Shown here piece by piece: positions 27,179 to 34,348 of a stretch of 64,000 nt of DNA (its first letter is position 1; each line of letters begins with the position of its first letter). This DNA is from Clostridioides difficile ATCC 9689 = DSM 1296 (GTDB lineage: Bacteria > Bacillota > Clostridia > Peptostreptococcales > Peptostreptococcaceae). The notes under the pieces were generated by a model. That model worked only from the letters and a program-made list of their open reading frames with translations. It did no database searches and was not told the origin of the DNA. Where the stretch lies: assembly GCF_001077535.1 (NCBI RefSeq), contig NZ_CP011968.1:1550001-1614000 (forward strand), written 5' to 3'. A program made the position numbers and the translations under genes.

Positions 27179-27751
27179 ATGAAAGTAGCAGTAATTTTTC
27201 ATAGTGTTTGTGGGAGTACATATTTATTAGCTAGAGAATATAAAGAAGCGCTTGAAGAAATGAATATCGAGGTAGATATATTTAGAGTAAGTGACGAAGT
27301 TGCAAAAACACTTCCTCAATATTATTTGATAAATTCCAAAGAATACAAAGACGAATTTGAAAGTATAAATGTAATTAAATCTGGAAAAGAAATATTAGAT
27401 TATGATGCTATATTTATGGGTTCACCAACATATTATGGAAATGTATCTGGACCAATGAAGATGTTTATGGATAGTTTTTCTGATATTTGGGTAGGTGCTC
27501 CTTTGAGTGGTAAAATATTTGGTTGTTTTGCTACAGCAGGTTCACAACATGGAGGAGGAGAATTAGCTTTGCAAGCTATGAATATATTTGCCCAACATAT
27601 GGGAATGACTCTTTTGTCAGTTCCATGTTCAGTAAGAGGAGGTTATCCAGCGTATGGAATACTTCATATAGCAGGAGATAATTCTGATATAAGACCAAAT
27701 GATGATGCCAAGATGGGTATAAGAGATTATCTAAAAAGACTTAACATATAA
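27179..27751 (+). CDS. Flavodoxin-fold NAD(P)H-dependent oxidoreductase
   Basis: This protein of about 190 residues has a flavodoxin-like fold: IFHSVCGSTYLLA (phosphate loop), GSPTYYGNVSGPMKMFMD and FATAGSQHGGGE, similar to WrbA and NADPH-dependent FMN reductases. It should bind FMN and reduce quinones or other acceptors; the substrate is unknown. The start is ATG 27179 (or 27176), just after AGGGGG. It is followed by a shared terminator facing nimB. Confidence 0.85.
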   Translation: MKVAVIFHSVCGSTYLLAREYKEALEEMNIEVDIFRVSDEVAKTLPQYYLINSKEYKDEFESINVIKSGKEILDYDAIFMGSPTYYGNVSGPMKMFMDSFSDIWVGAPLSGKIFGCFATAGSQHGGGELALQAMNIFAQHMGMTLLSVPCSVRGGYPAYGILHIAGDNSDIRPNDDAKMGIRDYLKRLNI

Positions 27752-27763
27752 GAATATCATATA

Positions 27764-27807
27764 AAAATACCTAAAAGCGACTGTATATACTTTTAGGTAT
27801 TTTTACT
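27764..27807. terminator. Bidirectional intrinsic terminator
   Basis: AAAATACCTAAAAG (27764-27777) pairs with CTTTTAGGTATTTTT (27790-27804). A-rich and T-rich flanks serve both the flavodoxin-fold gene (plus) and nimB (minus). Confidence 0.85.
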
Positions 27808-27810
27808 TAA

Positions 27811-28278
27811 TTATAAACGTGAAGCTTTACCAGAAATATGGTCAATTTCTATTTTAACAACAGTTGTTAAGTTCATATCCTTCTCTATGTACTTCATGCC
27901 TTCTTCAAAGAATCCTTTAGAATATTTTTTTATTATTTCTACAAGAGCATTTTTCTTTTCTTCATTTTCTACAGTGCAAGCTTTTCCAAAAACTATAGCA
28001 CTAGAATAAGTAGTACTAAATTTATCTGGAATAACACTTTCATTAGCAACTACTAAAAAAGAAACTTTGTTGTTTTTCGATATATTATCTAACTTATGCC
28101 CATTTCTTGCACAATGAAAGTAAATAGAATCATTAAAGTATACATAATTTACAGCAACTCCATAAGGATAACCATTTTCAGATATAGTGGAAAAAGTACC
28201 AAATTCACCATTTTTTAATACTTCAACAGTATCTTCTTTTGTCATTTCTCTTTTTTTCAATCTCATTTCTTTAAACAT
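27811..28278 (-). CDS. nimB: NimB-type nitroimidazole reductase / pyridoxamine-phosphate-oxidase-fold flavoprotein
   Basis: This 155-residue split-barrel flavoprotein has GEFGTFSTISENGYPYG at the N-terminus, YFHCARNGHKLDNI (the conserved Nim histidine is in NGHK) and SAIVFGKA. It matches the Nim/PNPOx-like family. In C. difficile a protein of this locus has been described as NimB, whose constitutive expression reduces metronidazole susceptibility in a heme-dependent way. The start is ATG 28278 after AAAGGATG. The presence of the gene alone does not show resistance; the promoter allele matters. Confidence 0.85.
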   Translation of the reverse strand: MFKEMRLKKREMTKEDTVEVLKNGEFGTFSTISENGYPYGVAVNYVYFNDSIYFHCARNGHKLDNISKNNKVSFLVVANESVIPDKFSTTYSSAIVFGKACTVENEEKKNALVEIIKKYSKGFFEEGMKYIEKDMNLTTVVKIEIDHISGKASRL

Positions 28279-28325
28279 AATATCATCCTTTCTAATTTTG
28301 ATGCTTAAATTAAATTTTAGAACAT

Positions 28326-28354
28326 TTATAAAGATTATGCTATGTTTTTTACAA
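28326..28354 (-). promoter_or_regulatory. Putative nimB promoter
   Basis: On the minus strand TTGTAA (plus coordinates 28349-28354) and TTATAA (28326-28331) are 17 bases apart, about 40 bases before the ribosome-binding site. Published reports link a single-base promoter change here to constitutive nimB expression; I cannot tell from memory which allele this is. Confidence 0.5.
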
Positions 28355-28384
28355 ATTTTAAGAAAAAAATATAGTTTAAGATAA

Positions 28385-28663
28385 AAGGTAGTGAAAGAGA
28401 AGCTATTTGGAGGTTTATTTATGATATTATTGTTAGAGTAGTATAAACAATACTAATAAATTTAATAGCTGGTTTCTTGTTATTTAAGGTAGTAAGCATG
28501 TCTATAAGAAGGGGAAGTTATCGAGGGTAGAAGTTGTTATTTATAACGATATTATAAAGAAAATATTATTATATAAAATAATAAATAGTAAAGAGGTATC
28601 AAGTTGAATATAATACTTAATACCTCTTCAAAATTAAGTTATAAAAGTGTTGTGGGAATTGTC
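28385..28663. other. Gene-poor stretch with a small decayed hydrophobic frame and a hairpin
   Basis: I find no intact gene. A good GGAGG site at about 28410 precedes an ATG frame of only six codons (28421-28441). A different frame just downstream reads about 27 codons of a hydrophobic-then-basic peptide (NLIAGFLLFKVVSM then SIRRGSYRG) ending about 28529. A hairpin of AAGAGGTATCAAG (28590-28602) with CTTAATACCTCTT (28616-28628) may terminate the HD gene on the minus strand. Confidence 0.4.
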
Positions 28664-29140
28664 CTATACATGGTAAGGAGATAATAAAGAATGTATCTTT
28701 AAAGTCTCAACTAAACAGCAAAATTTATCCAACAAACATACAATAAATGCTTCTTTGTATCTAGGTGGCTTAACAGTAAGTGGCCACATGTGTTTTAAAA
28801 TTATGTCCGTTTCTTTTTCATTTATTTGAAAAAATAAAGTTGCATTTTTTAATGCTTCTCTAGGGTGAGTAAATCCATGTAATCCTTTTCTATCACCTTT
28901 GTAATGCCAATCATAAAGAAAAAAGTCGTGTAGTAAAGCTCCTCTAATAACACTTTGAATATCAACACTTAAGTGCAATTTTTTACATAATAGATAACTA
29001 TAATATGCTACTGACAAACTATGTTCAAGACATGAAACATTGCCATGATGAGGAAATGTTCTCATAAGTTGAACTTTTTCAGAAGAAAGTATCTCAGAAG
29101 CACATTCATTAAAATATTTGATTTCAGCTTTTGACAACAT
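28664..29140 (-). CDS. HD-domain phosphohydrolase-like protein
   Basis: The protein has about 158 residues. Metal-site residues fit an HD domain: H in CLEHSLSVAYYSY, the HD pair in ALLHDFFLYDW, then H in FTHPREA and a D in LLDKFCCLVE. HD proteins hydrolyse phosphate esters such as nucleotides; no substrate is suggested here. The start at ATG 29140 has GGAGA about 9 bases upstream; further in-frame ATG codons exist at 29155 and 29185. It is transcribed alone between nimB and the GntR operon. Confidence 0.78.
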   Translation of the reverse strand: MLSKAEIKYFNECASEILSSEKVQLMRTFPHHGNVSCLEHSLSVAYYSYLLCKKLHLSVDIQSVIRGALLHDFFLYDWHYKGDRKGLHGFTHPREALKNATLFFQINEKETDIILKHMWPLTVKPPRYKEAFIVCLLDKFCCLVETLKIHSLLSPYHV

Positions 29141-29259
29141 TATGAAAATCTCCATTCTTAGTAATATATAAATACTATACTTCAACGATAATATGAAATA
29201 TTTCTTATCCTACAAAATATAATACCCAATAATACAAGTAAGATACCTTTTATGGTATT

Positions 29260-30351
29260 TTAAAGTAAGAGAGATTTTATTAGGCTAAACAATGAAAAAA
29301 TTAAAAGTAAAGCTATAGCAATATATAGTATTTTTCCAAGAGGATTGCCAAAATTTATAGTCCATCCAATACCAAACCTTTTATTAACCATTAATGATGG
29401 GTCATTTGGATTATTATACATGATGCCTGCTATCCAATACTTCTCATCTTCTTCTGGAGAATAAGATGAGTTGAATTTTAAATTTGGGGAATTAATATAT
29501 GTTGCTATTAAATAAATTATAACTAAAAGCGTTGTAATATTCATAGCAGTTGATAGTTTTGTTTTTATTGATAAAAGAGTAGTAAAAAACTGTGTTGTCA
29601 TTATAATCATCAATATTAAAAACAAATAACCAATTTTATTTAAATATTTAATGTTTTCAACTCTACTTTCTTCAATTCTATTTGTATCTATCTTAATCCT
29701 TGACTTTATGGATCCAATGGAAGTTATATATAATAAAACCATTAAACAAAAGTCAGTACCGATTAATTTAAATACATTAAGAAATGATTTATCTATAAAA
29801 ACATCAGGAGACCCATTTATGTTCCAATGAGTGGCAATTGAGTCTGGCAATTGATTATAATTAAATGCTATAAAAATACTCATTCCCAAAGTAAATAGTA
29901 TCGGTATTAAATAGATTATTTTAAATTTTTTTATTATTTTATTTTTCTTATTTATAAAATCCATATCTACTATTAATTTTGAATCTATATCTATATGACC
30001 TAATTTAGCATAAATTTCTAATTTAAGCTTCTTAGCTTTTTTATGTGTATGAATATATAGTATACTTTCATATAATAAAAAACCTATAATACCAATAAAA
30101 TAGGAAAGTTCCAATTTATTAAATGTAAAAACCAGAATAAAAACTAATATAAAGTCTATAATAAAACCTAAAGATAATAGTTTTTTAAATTTTTTATCTA
30201 ACTTTATAAAGTAATTATAATTTTTATGCTCTTGGTCTATAGAAACTCCATAGATGTGTTTTTTACCTACAAAATAGGGCATAAAATAAAATGTAGCATA
30301 CATCAAAATTAGAACTGGAAATATTGTAAATAGACATTCAATCTTACTCAT
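29260..30351 (-). CDS. DUF1648/DUF5808 multi-pass membrane protein (SdpI-related)
   Basis: The 363-residue protein has about eight hydrophobic helices, a DUF1648 segment (LPDSIATHWNINGSPDVFID) and a C-terminal DUF5808-like motif (YWIAGIMYNNPNDPSLMV, RFGIGWTINFGNP). DUF1648 also occurs in SdpI, the immunity protein against the SDP toxin of Bacillus subtilis. A protective envelope role is therefore possible but not shown. It overlaps the GntR regulator gene by 8 bases, a common pairing in Firmicutes, so the regulator probably controls it. Confidence 0.85.
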   Translation of the reverse strand: MSKIECLFTIFPVLILMYATFYFMPYFVGKKHIYGVSIDQEHKNYNYFIKLDKKFKKLLSLGFIIDFILVFILVFTFNKLELSYFIGIIGFLLYESILYIHTHKKAKKLKLEIYAKLGHIDIDSKLIVDMDFINKKNKIIKKFKIIYLIPILFTLGMSIFIAFNYNQLPDSIATHWNINGSPDVFIDKSFLNVFKLIGTDFCLMVLLYITSIGSIKSRIKIDTNRIEESRVENIKYLNKIGYLFLILMIIMTTQFFTTLLSIKTKLSTAMNITTLLVIIYLIATYINSPNLKFNSSYSPEEDEKYWIAGIMYNNPNDPSLMVNKRFGIGWTINFGNPLGKILYIAIALLLIFSLFSLIKSLLL

Positions 30352-30733
30352 AATATTTCACCTCATACTTGTCAAATAAACTTGAACTTAGTGACAAAAA
30401 TTCTTCTTTACTAATACCTGATAAATAAGATTTTGCCACCAATAATTCCAAGTCAAGTTTATTTTTTTGACGAGTTGTATTATCTATTTTCATTGGTAGT
30501 TGAGCTACAATAGCACCTTTTCTTCTATCAATATTTAAGAATCCCTCTTCTTTTAATTCATTGTAGGATTTGTTCACTGTATGTAAATTTACACCAATAT
30601 TTTCAGCCATACTTCTTACAGATGGAAGTGATTCATTTATTTTCAATTCTCCTGAAGCTATAGCCTTAGTTATTTCTTCTTTAATTTGTACATAAATAGA
30701 TTTATCACTATTAAAATCTAAATTTAAAACCAT
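30344..30733 (-). CDS. GntR-family (YtrA subfamily) transcriptional regulator
   Basis: The 129-residue protein has an N-terminal winged HTH (IYVQIKEEITKAIASGEL, LPSVRSMAENIGVNLHTVNK) and a short C-terminal helical tail, as in YtrA-type GntR proteins. It lacks a large ligand domain. The start is ATG 30733 after GGAGG. It heads the operon with the DUF1648 membrane protein. An inverted repeat at 30770-30790 upstream is a good candidate for its operator, so autoregulation is likely. Confidence 0.92.
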   Translation of the reverse strand: MVLNLDFNSDKSIYVQIKEEITKAIASGELKINESLPSVRSMAENIGVNLHTVNKSYNELKEEGFLNIDRRKGAIVAQLPMKIDNTTRQKNKLDLELLVAKSYLSGISKEEFLSLSSSLFDKYEVKYYE

Positions 30734-30769
30734 AAAAAACCTCCATTATGCTTTATAAATGAAAACGAT

Positions 30770-30790
30770 TGTTATATACATAGTATAACA
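30770..30790. promoter_or_regulatory. Inverted repeat, putative GntR operator
   Basis: TGTTATA (30770-30776) and TATAACA (30784-30790) are perfectly complementary with 7 bases between, 37-57 bases upstream of the GntR start codon. Size and position fit an autoregulatory operator. Confidence 0.5.
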
Positions 30791-30924
30791 TAAAAAATAA
30801 TAACAAACACAAAATATAAGTTTATATTTTGTAAAAATTGTAATTTAAAAAATAACATAATTTTTATTAAAATAATACAGATACTATTTATAGATAGAAA
30901 TAAAAATTAGAAAGGAGAAAAAAT

Positions 30925-31371
30925 ATGTTAACATATTTAATGAAAAGACAAATGCATAAAAAAGATGATGGAATGAGTAAACCAATGATGATTACAGGAG
31001 CTGTAATTACAGGTGTAGGAGCATATGCTGTATATAAAATGGTAAAAAGCCATAAATCTAATTCTCAAATGGTCAATACAAATTATTATGGAAATAGCGA
31101 TTATGATGATTATAAATATGACGAATTTGATTATGACTGTGATTGTAGAGACACAAAACAAGATTATGAATATGAAGAATTAAAAAAAAAAGTAAAAGAA
31201 TTTAATTCAAGAAGAATAAATTGTGAAAATTGTCCACATGTTTCTCAAGAAGAAATGATGCAATATGTAAATAGTGTTAAAGATGTAAAGGAAGAGATTG
31301 ATTTACATGAAGATGCTAAAAAAGATAATATTTACAAAGAAGATGAATACAAAAAATATGAAGAAGAATAA
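30925..31371 (+). CDS. Small membrane-associated acidic protein of unknown function
   Basis: This is a 148-residue protein I do not recognise. A basic N-terminus precedes one hydrophobic helix (about 21-42, PMMITGAVITGVGAYAVYKM). An Asp/Tyr-rich stretch (about 55-85, with CDC) follows, then a charged helical tail containing CENC. The pattern suggests a membrane-tethered protein with a disordered acidic region. The start is ATG 30925 after GAAAGGAG. A long hairpin follows the gene. Confidence 0.65.
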   Translation: MLTYLMKRQMHKKDDGMSKPMMITGAVITGVGAYAVYKMVKSHKSNSQMVNTNYYGNSDYDDYKYDEFDYDCDCRDTKQDYEYEELKKKVKEFNSRRINCENCPHVSQEEMMQYVNSVKDVKEEIDLHEDAKKDNIYKEDEYKKYEEE

Positions 31372-31431
31372 GTAATATTTTGTATAACTGAACAAATAGT
31401 AATGTCAAATTATTTAATATCTAGTTTTAAT

Positions 31432-31505
31432 ATGTAAGTTGTAACTTAACTTGAAAGAATCAGTATCATTCTTTAGATAGTTAAGTAACAACTTACATTT
31501 TATTT
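31432..31505 (+). terminator. Very long near-perfect hairpin, probable terminator
   Basis: The 20-base arm at 31432-31451 (begins ATGTAAGTTGT) pairs with 31479-31498 at 19 of 20 positions. Inside, AAAGAAT (31454-31460) pairs with ATTCTTT (31468-31474), giving a stem of about 26 pairs. T-rich sequence follows. The stem is far longer than the other terminators in this window, so another role or origin is possible. Confidence 0.6.
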
Positions 31506-31655
31506 TTATAAATTTTAATAGTTCTTTGTGACTATTTTGTAATTTTAGAAATATTTTAGTATCCATGGTAATTGTGTATAATAAAACTTGTATAGATAGA
31601 TAGTATGAAATTAAGCAGATAGTTTAAAATTAAAATGAAAAGAAAGGAAATAGTT

Positions 31656-32360
31656 ATGTTAAAGTTGTTGATAGTTGAAGATGACAGTACTATATCTTTT
31701 GGAATAAAGTATGCTTTAGAACAAGAAGGATTTAGTATAGATATATCAAAGGATTTATCTAGTGGAAAAGAAATGATTTCTTCTAATGAATATAGCATGA
31801 TACTGTTGGATGTTACATTGCCAGATGGAACTGGTTATGAGCTTTGTCAATATATAAGAGGATTCTCTCAGGTTCCTATAATATTCTTGACTGCTTGTGA
31901 TGAAGAAGTAAATATTGTAATGGGTCTCGATATAGGTGGAGATGATTATATAACAAAACCTTTTAGAATTAGAGAATTAATATCCAGAATAAAAGCTGTT
32001 TTAAGAAGAAAAGGTAATACTTCAGAAGAAAATAAGAAAATACTTAAATTTGGAGATTTAAGTATATATACATTAGAAGCTAGAGTATATAAAAATGATA
32101 AAGAAATATTTCTGACATCAGTTGAATATAAACTTCTTTTAATTCTTATACAGAATAAAAATACTGTTTTAAGTAGAACTCAAATATTGGAAAAACTTTG
32201 GGATGTAACTTATGATTTTGTAAACGACAATACTCTAACTGTTTATATAAAAAGGCTTAGAGAAAAAATAGGTGATGATTTATGTGAACCAATCTACATA
32301 GAAACTGTAAGGGGGATTGGTTATAAATGGATAGGAAGTGAAAATAGTGTTTCTATATAA
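31656..32360 (+). CDS. OmpR-family response regulator
   Basis: The protein has about 234 residues. The receiver domain (1-115) has the acidic pocket LLIVEDD, phosphoacceptor Asp in ILLDVTLPDG and the conserved Lys in DDYITKPF. The C-terminal winged HTH (about 130-230; SVEYKLLLILIQNKNTVLSR, NTLTVYIKRLREKIG) binds DNA. The start is ATG 31656 after AAAGGAAAT; an ATG at 31635 has no such site. It overlaps the kinase gene and probably controls the ABC transporter downstream. Confidence 0.95.
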   Translation: MLKLLIVEDDSTISFGIKYALEQEGFSIDISKDLSSGKEMISSNEYSMILLDVTLPDGTGYELCQYIRGFSQVPIIFLTACDEEVNIVMGLDIGGDDYITKPFRIRELISRIKAVLRRKGNTSEENKKILKFGDLSIYTLEARVYKNDKEIFLTSVEYKLLLILIQNKNTVLSRTQILEKLWDVTYDFVNDNTLTVYIKRLREKIGDDLCEPIYIETVRGIGYKWIGSENSVSI

Positions 32361-33591
32361 TCCAGAAGTGAAGAAGTTTTTAAGTAAGTATGTTACTTTG
32401 ATGTTTATTGTTATCATAATATCTATTGGATTTAGCATAATCAACGTGTCCTTAACTAAAGAGATGGTTGTAAGAAATAATCAGGCTATAATAGGAACTT
32501 TATCAAGCAAGTATCCAAACTTGGAAAGTCAGATAGTAGACATAATAACTCAAGGGAAGTCTATGGAGAACATAGATTATGGTCAGAAAATATTAATTAA
32601 GTATAATTATGATAAATCTATTAGGATAAACTCTGAGCCTATTATTTCTAAATTAGTTTTAGAGACTATCAAAATAAATATAATATTAGTATGTATAATA
32701 TTTATTTTGATATTTGTGTTGGTTGTTAGATATTTTACGTCAATTTACAATGATTTATCAGATATGACTAAGTATGTTTACTATAGTTCAGAGGGTAAGC
32801 CATTTGATATGAAAAACAAGAATCAAGAAGGGCAGATAGGTCTTCTAAAAACTGAACTCTTAAAGATGACAACAATTCTTAATGAAAAGGTTGAACTTTT
32901 AAAAAGAGAAAAGATATTTTTAAACAATACAATTTCCGATATATCACATCAATTAAAAACTCCTATGACTTCTTTAATAATGTTGAATGATTTATTATAT
33001 AATGATGTACCATACGAAGTAAAAATCGATTTTTTAAATAAGATAAAAAATCAATTAAATAGAATGGATTGGTTGATTAAAAGCATGCTTAAATTATCAA
33101 AGGTAGAAGCAAAAGTGATAAATTTTAAAAAAGATAAGGTAAAATTTAGTGAACTCATACATAGAGCAATGCTATCTATGAAAATACCTATGGAGATTAA
33201 AAATCAAAAACTGACTATAGAGGGAAATGATAATGTATCTTATATTGGTGATATTGATTGGTCCGTGGAAGCATTAGTGAATATAATCAAAAATTGTGTA
33301 GAACATACTCCTGAATTTGGAAATATAATTATAACCTATAAAGAAAATCCATTATTTTCTGAACTAATAATAAAAGATGAGGGTGAAGGTATAGATAAAA
33401 AAGATATACCACATGTATTTAAACGATTCTATAGAGGAAGAAGTAGTTCAAAAGAAGATAGTGTAGGAATAGGTCTTGCAATGTCAAAATCTATAATAGA
33501 AAGCCAAAATGGCGATATATATGTAAACAGCGAAAAAGGTAAGGGTACAGAATTTCATATAATATTTCATAAAATGTATGATAGTGACTAA
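32347..33591 (+). CDS. Sensor histidine kinase
   Basis: The protein has about 414 residues: two transmembrane helices (about 15-35 and 110-130) around an extracellular loop of about 75 residues, a HisKA domain with SHQLKTP, and a HATPase domain with N, D and G boxes (NIIKNCVEHT, DEGEGIDKKD, GIGLAMSKSI). The start is GTG 32347, 8 bases after GGAAG inside the regulator gene, with a 14-base overlap. With the ABC genes it resembles clostridial antimicrobial-peptide sensing systems. Confidence 0.94.
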   Translation: MFLYNPEVKKFLSKYVTLMFIVIIISIGFSIINVSLTKEMVVRNNQAIIGTLSSKYPNLESQIVDIITQGKSMENIDYGQKILIKYNYDKSIRINSEPIISKLVLETIKINIILVCIIFILIFVLVVRYFTSIYNDLSDMTKYVYYSSEGKPFDMKNKNQEGQIGLLKTELLKMTTILNEKVELLKREKIFLNNTISDISHQLKTPMTSLIMLNDLLYNDVPYEVKIDFLNKIKNQLNRMDWLIKSMLKLSKVEAKVINFKKDKVKFSELIHRAMLSMKIPMEIKNQKLTIEGNDNVSYIGDIDWSVEALVNIIKNCVEHTPEFGNIIITYKENPLFSELIIKDEGEGIDKKDIPHVFKRFYRGRSSSKEDSVGIGLAMSKSIIESQNGDIYVNSEKGKGTEFHIIFHKMYDSD

Positions 33592-33670
33592 TCTGTAATA
33601 TTTAATTCACTTTATAGTAATAGCCAAAACCTAATATATGAAGTATAGAATATAAATATTGGAGGTAGTT

Positions 33671-34348
33671 ATGGAAATTTTAAGAGTAGAAAATCTAACT
33701 AAAAGTTATGGTAAAAATGAAACAAAAGTTGATGCTATAAAAAATGTAAGTTTATCAGTTGAAAAAGGAACGTTTATAGCAATAACAGGTCCAAGTGGAA
33801 GTGGTAAAAGTACCTTATTACATTTATTAGGAGGAGTTGACAGACCAACTAGTGGTAAGGTTTATATAAATGATGTTGATATATATAATTTAAAAACTAA
33901 GGATTTGGCGATATTTAGAAGAAGAAATATAGGTCTTATATATCAATTTTACAACTTAATTCCAGTCTTAAATGTGAAGGAAAATATATTGCTTCCAGCA
34001 GAGCTTGACAATAGAGATATTGATAGAGAATATTTTGATGATTTAATGAAAACATTAGGTCTAATTGATAGAGAAAAGCACCTTCCAAACCAATTATCAG
34101 GAGGTCAACAACAGAGAACCTCTATAGGACGTGCATTAATTAATAGACCTTCTATAATATTAGCAGATGAGCCAACAGGTAATTTAGATAGTAAAAATTC
34201 AAAGGAAATATTAGAATTGTTAAAATTGTCAGTAAAAAAATACAACCAGACACTAATAATGATAACTCATGACAAAAATATGGCACTTCAAGCTGATAGA
34301 ATTATAAGCATAGAAGATGGAATCATAAAAAGTGATGAGGTGATGTAG
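33671..34348 (+). CDS. ABC transporter ATP-binding protein (MacB/LolD type)
   Basis: The protein has about 225 residues: Walker A GPSGSGKST, Q-loop IYQFYNL, signature LSGGQQQRTSIGRAL, Walker B ILADEPTGNLDS and the H-loop ITHD. This is typical of LolD/MacB/BceA-like ATPases that work with FtsX-type permeases. The start is ATG 33671 after TTGGAGG. Its stop is immediately followed by the permease start. Confidence 0.95.
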   Translation: MEILRVENLTKSYGKNETKVDAIKNVSLSVEKGTFIAITGPSGSGKSTLLHLLGGVDRPTSGKVYINDVDIYNLKTKDLAIFRRRNIGLIYQFYNLIPVLNVKENILLPAELDNRDIDREYFDDLMKTLGLIDREKHLPNQLSGGQQQRTSIGRALINRPSIILADEPTGNLDSKNSKEILELLKLSVKKYNQTLIMITHDKNMALQADRIISIEDGIIKSDEVM

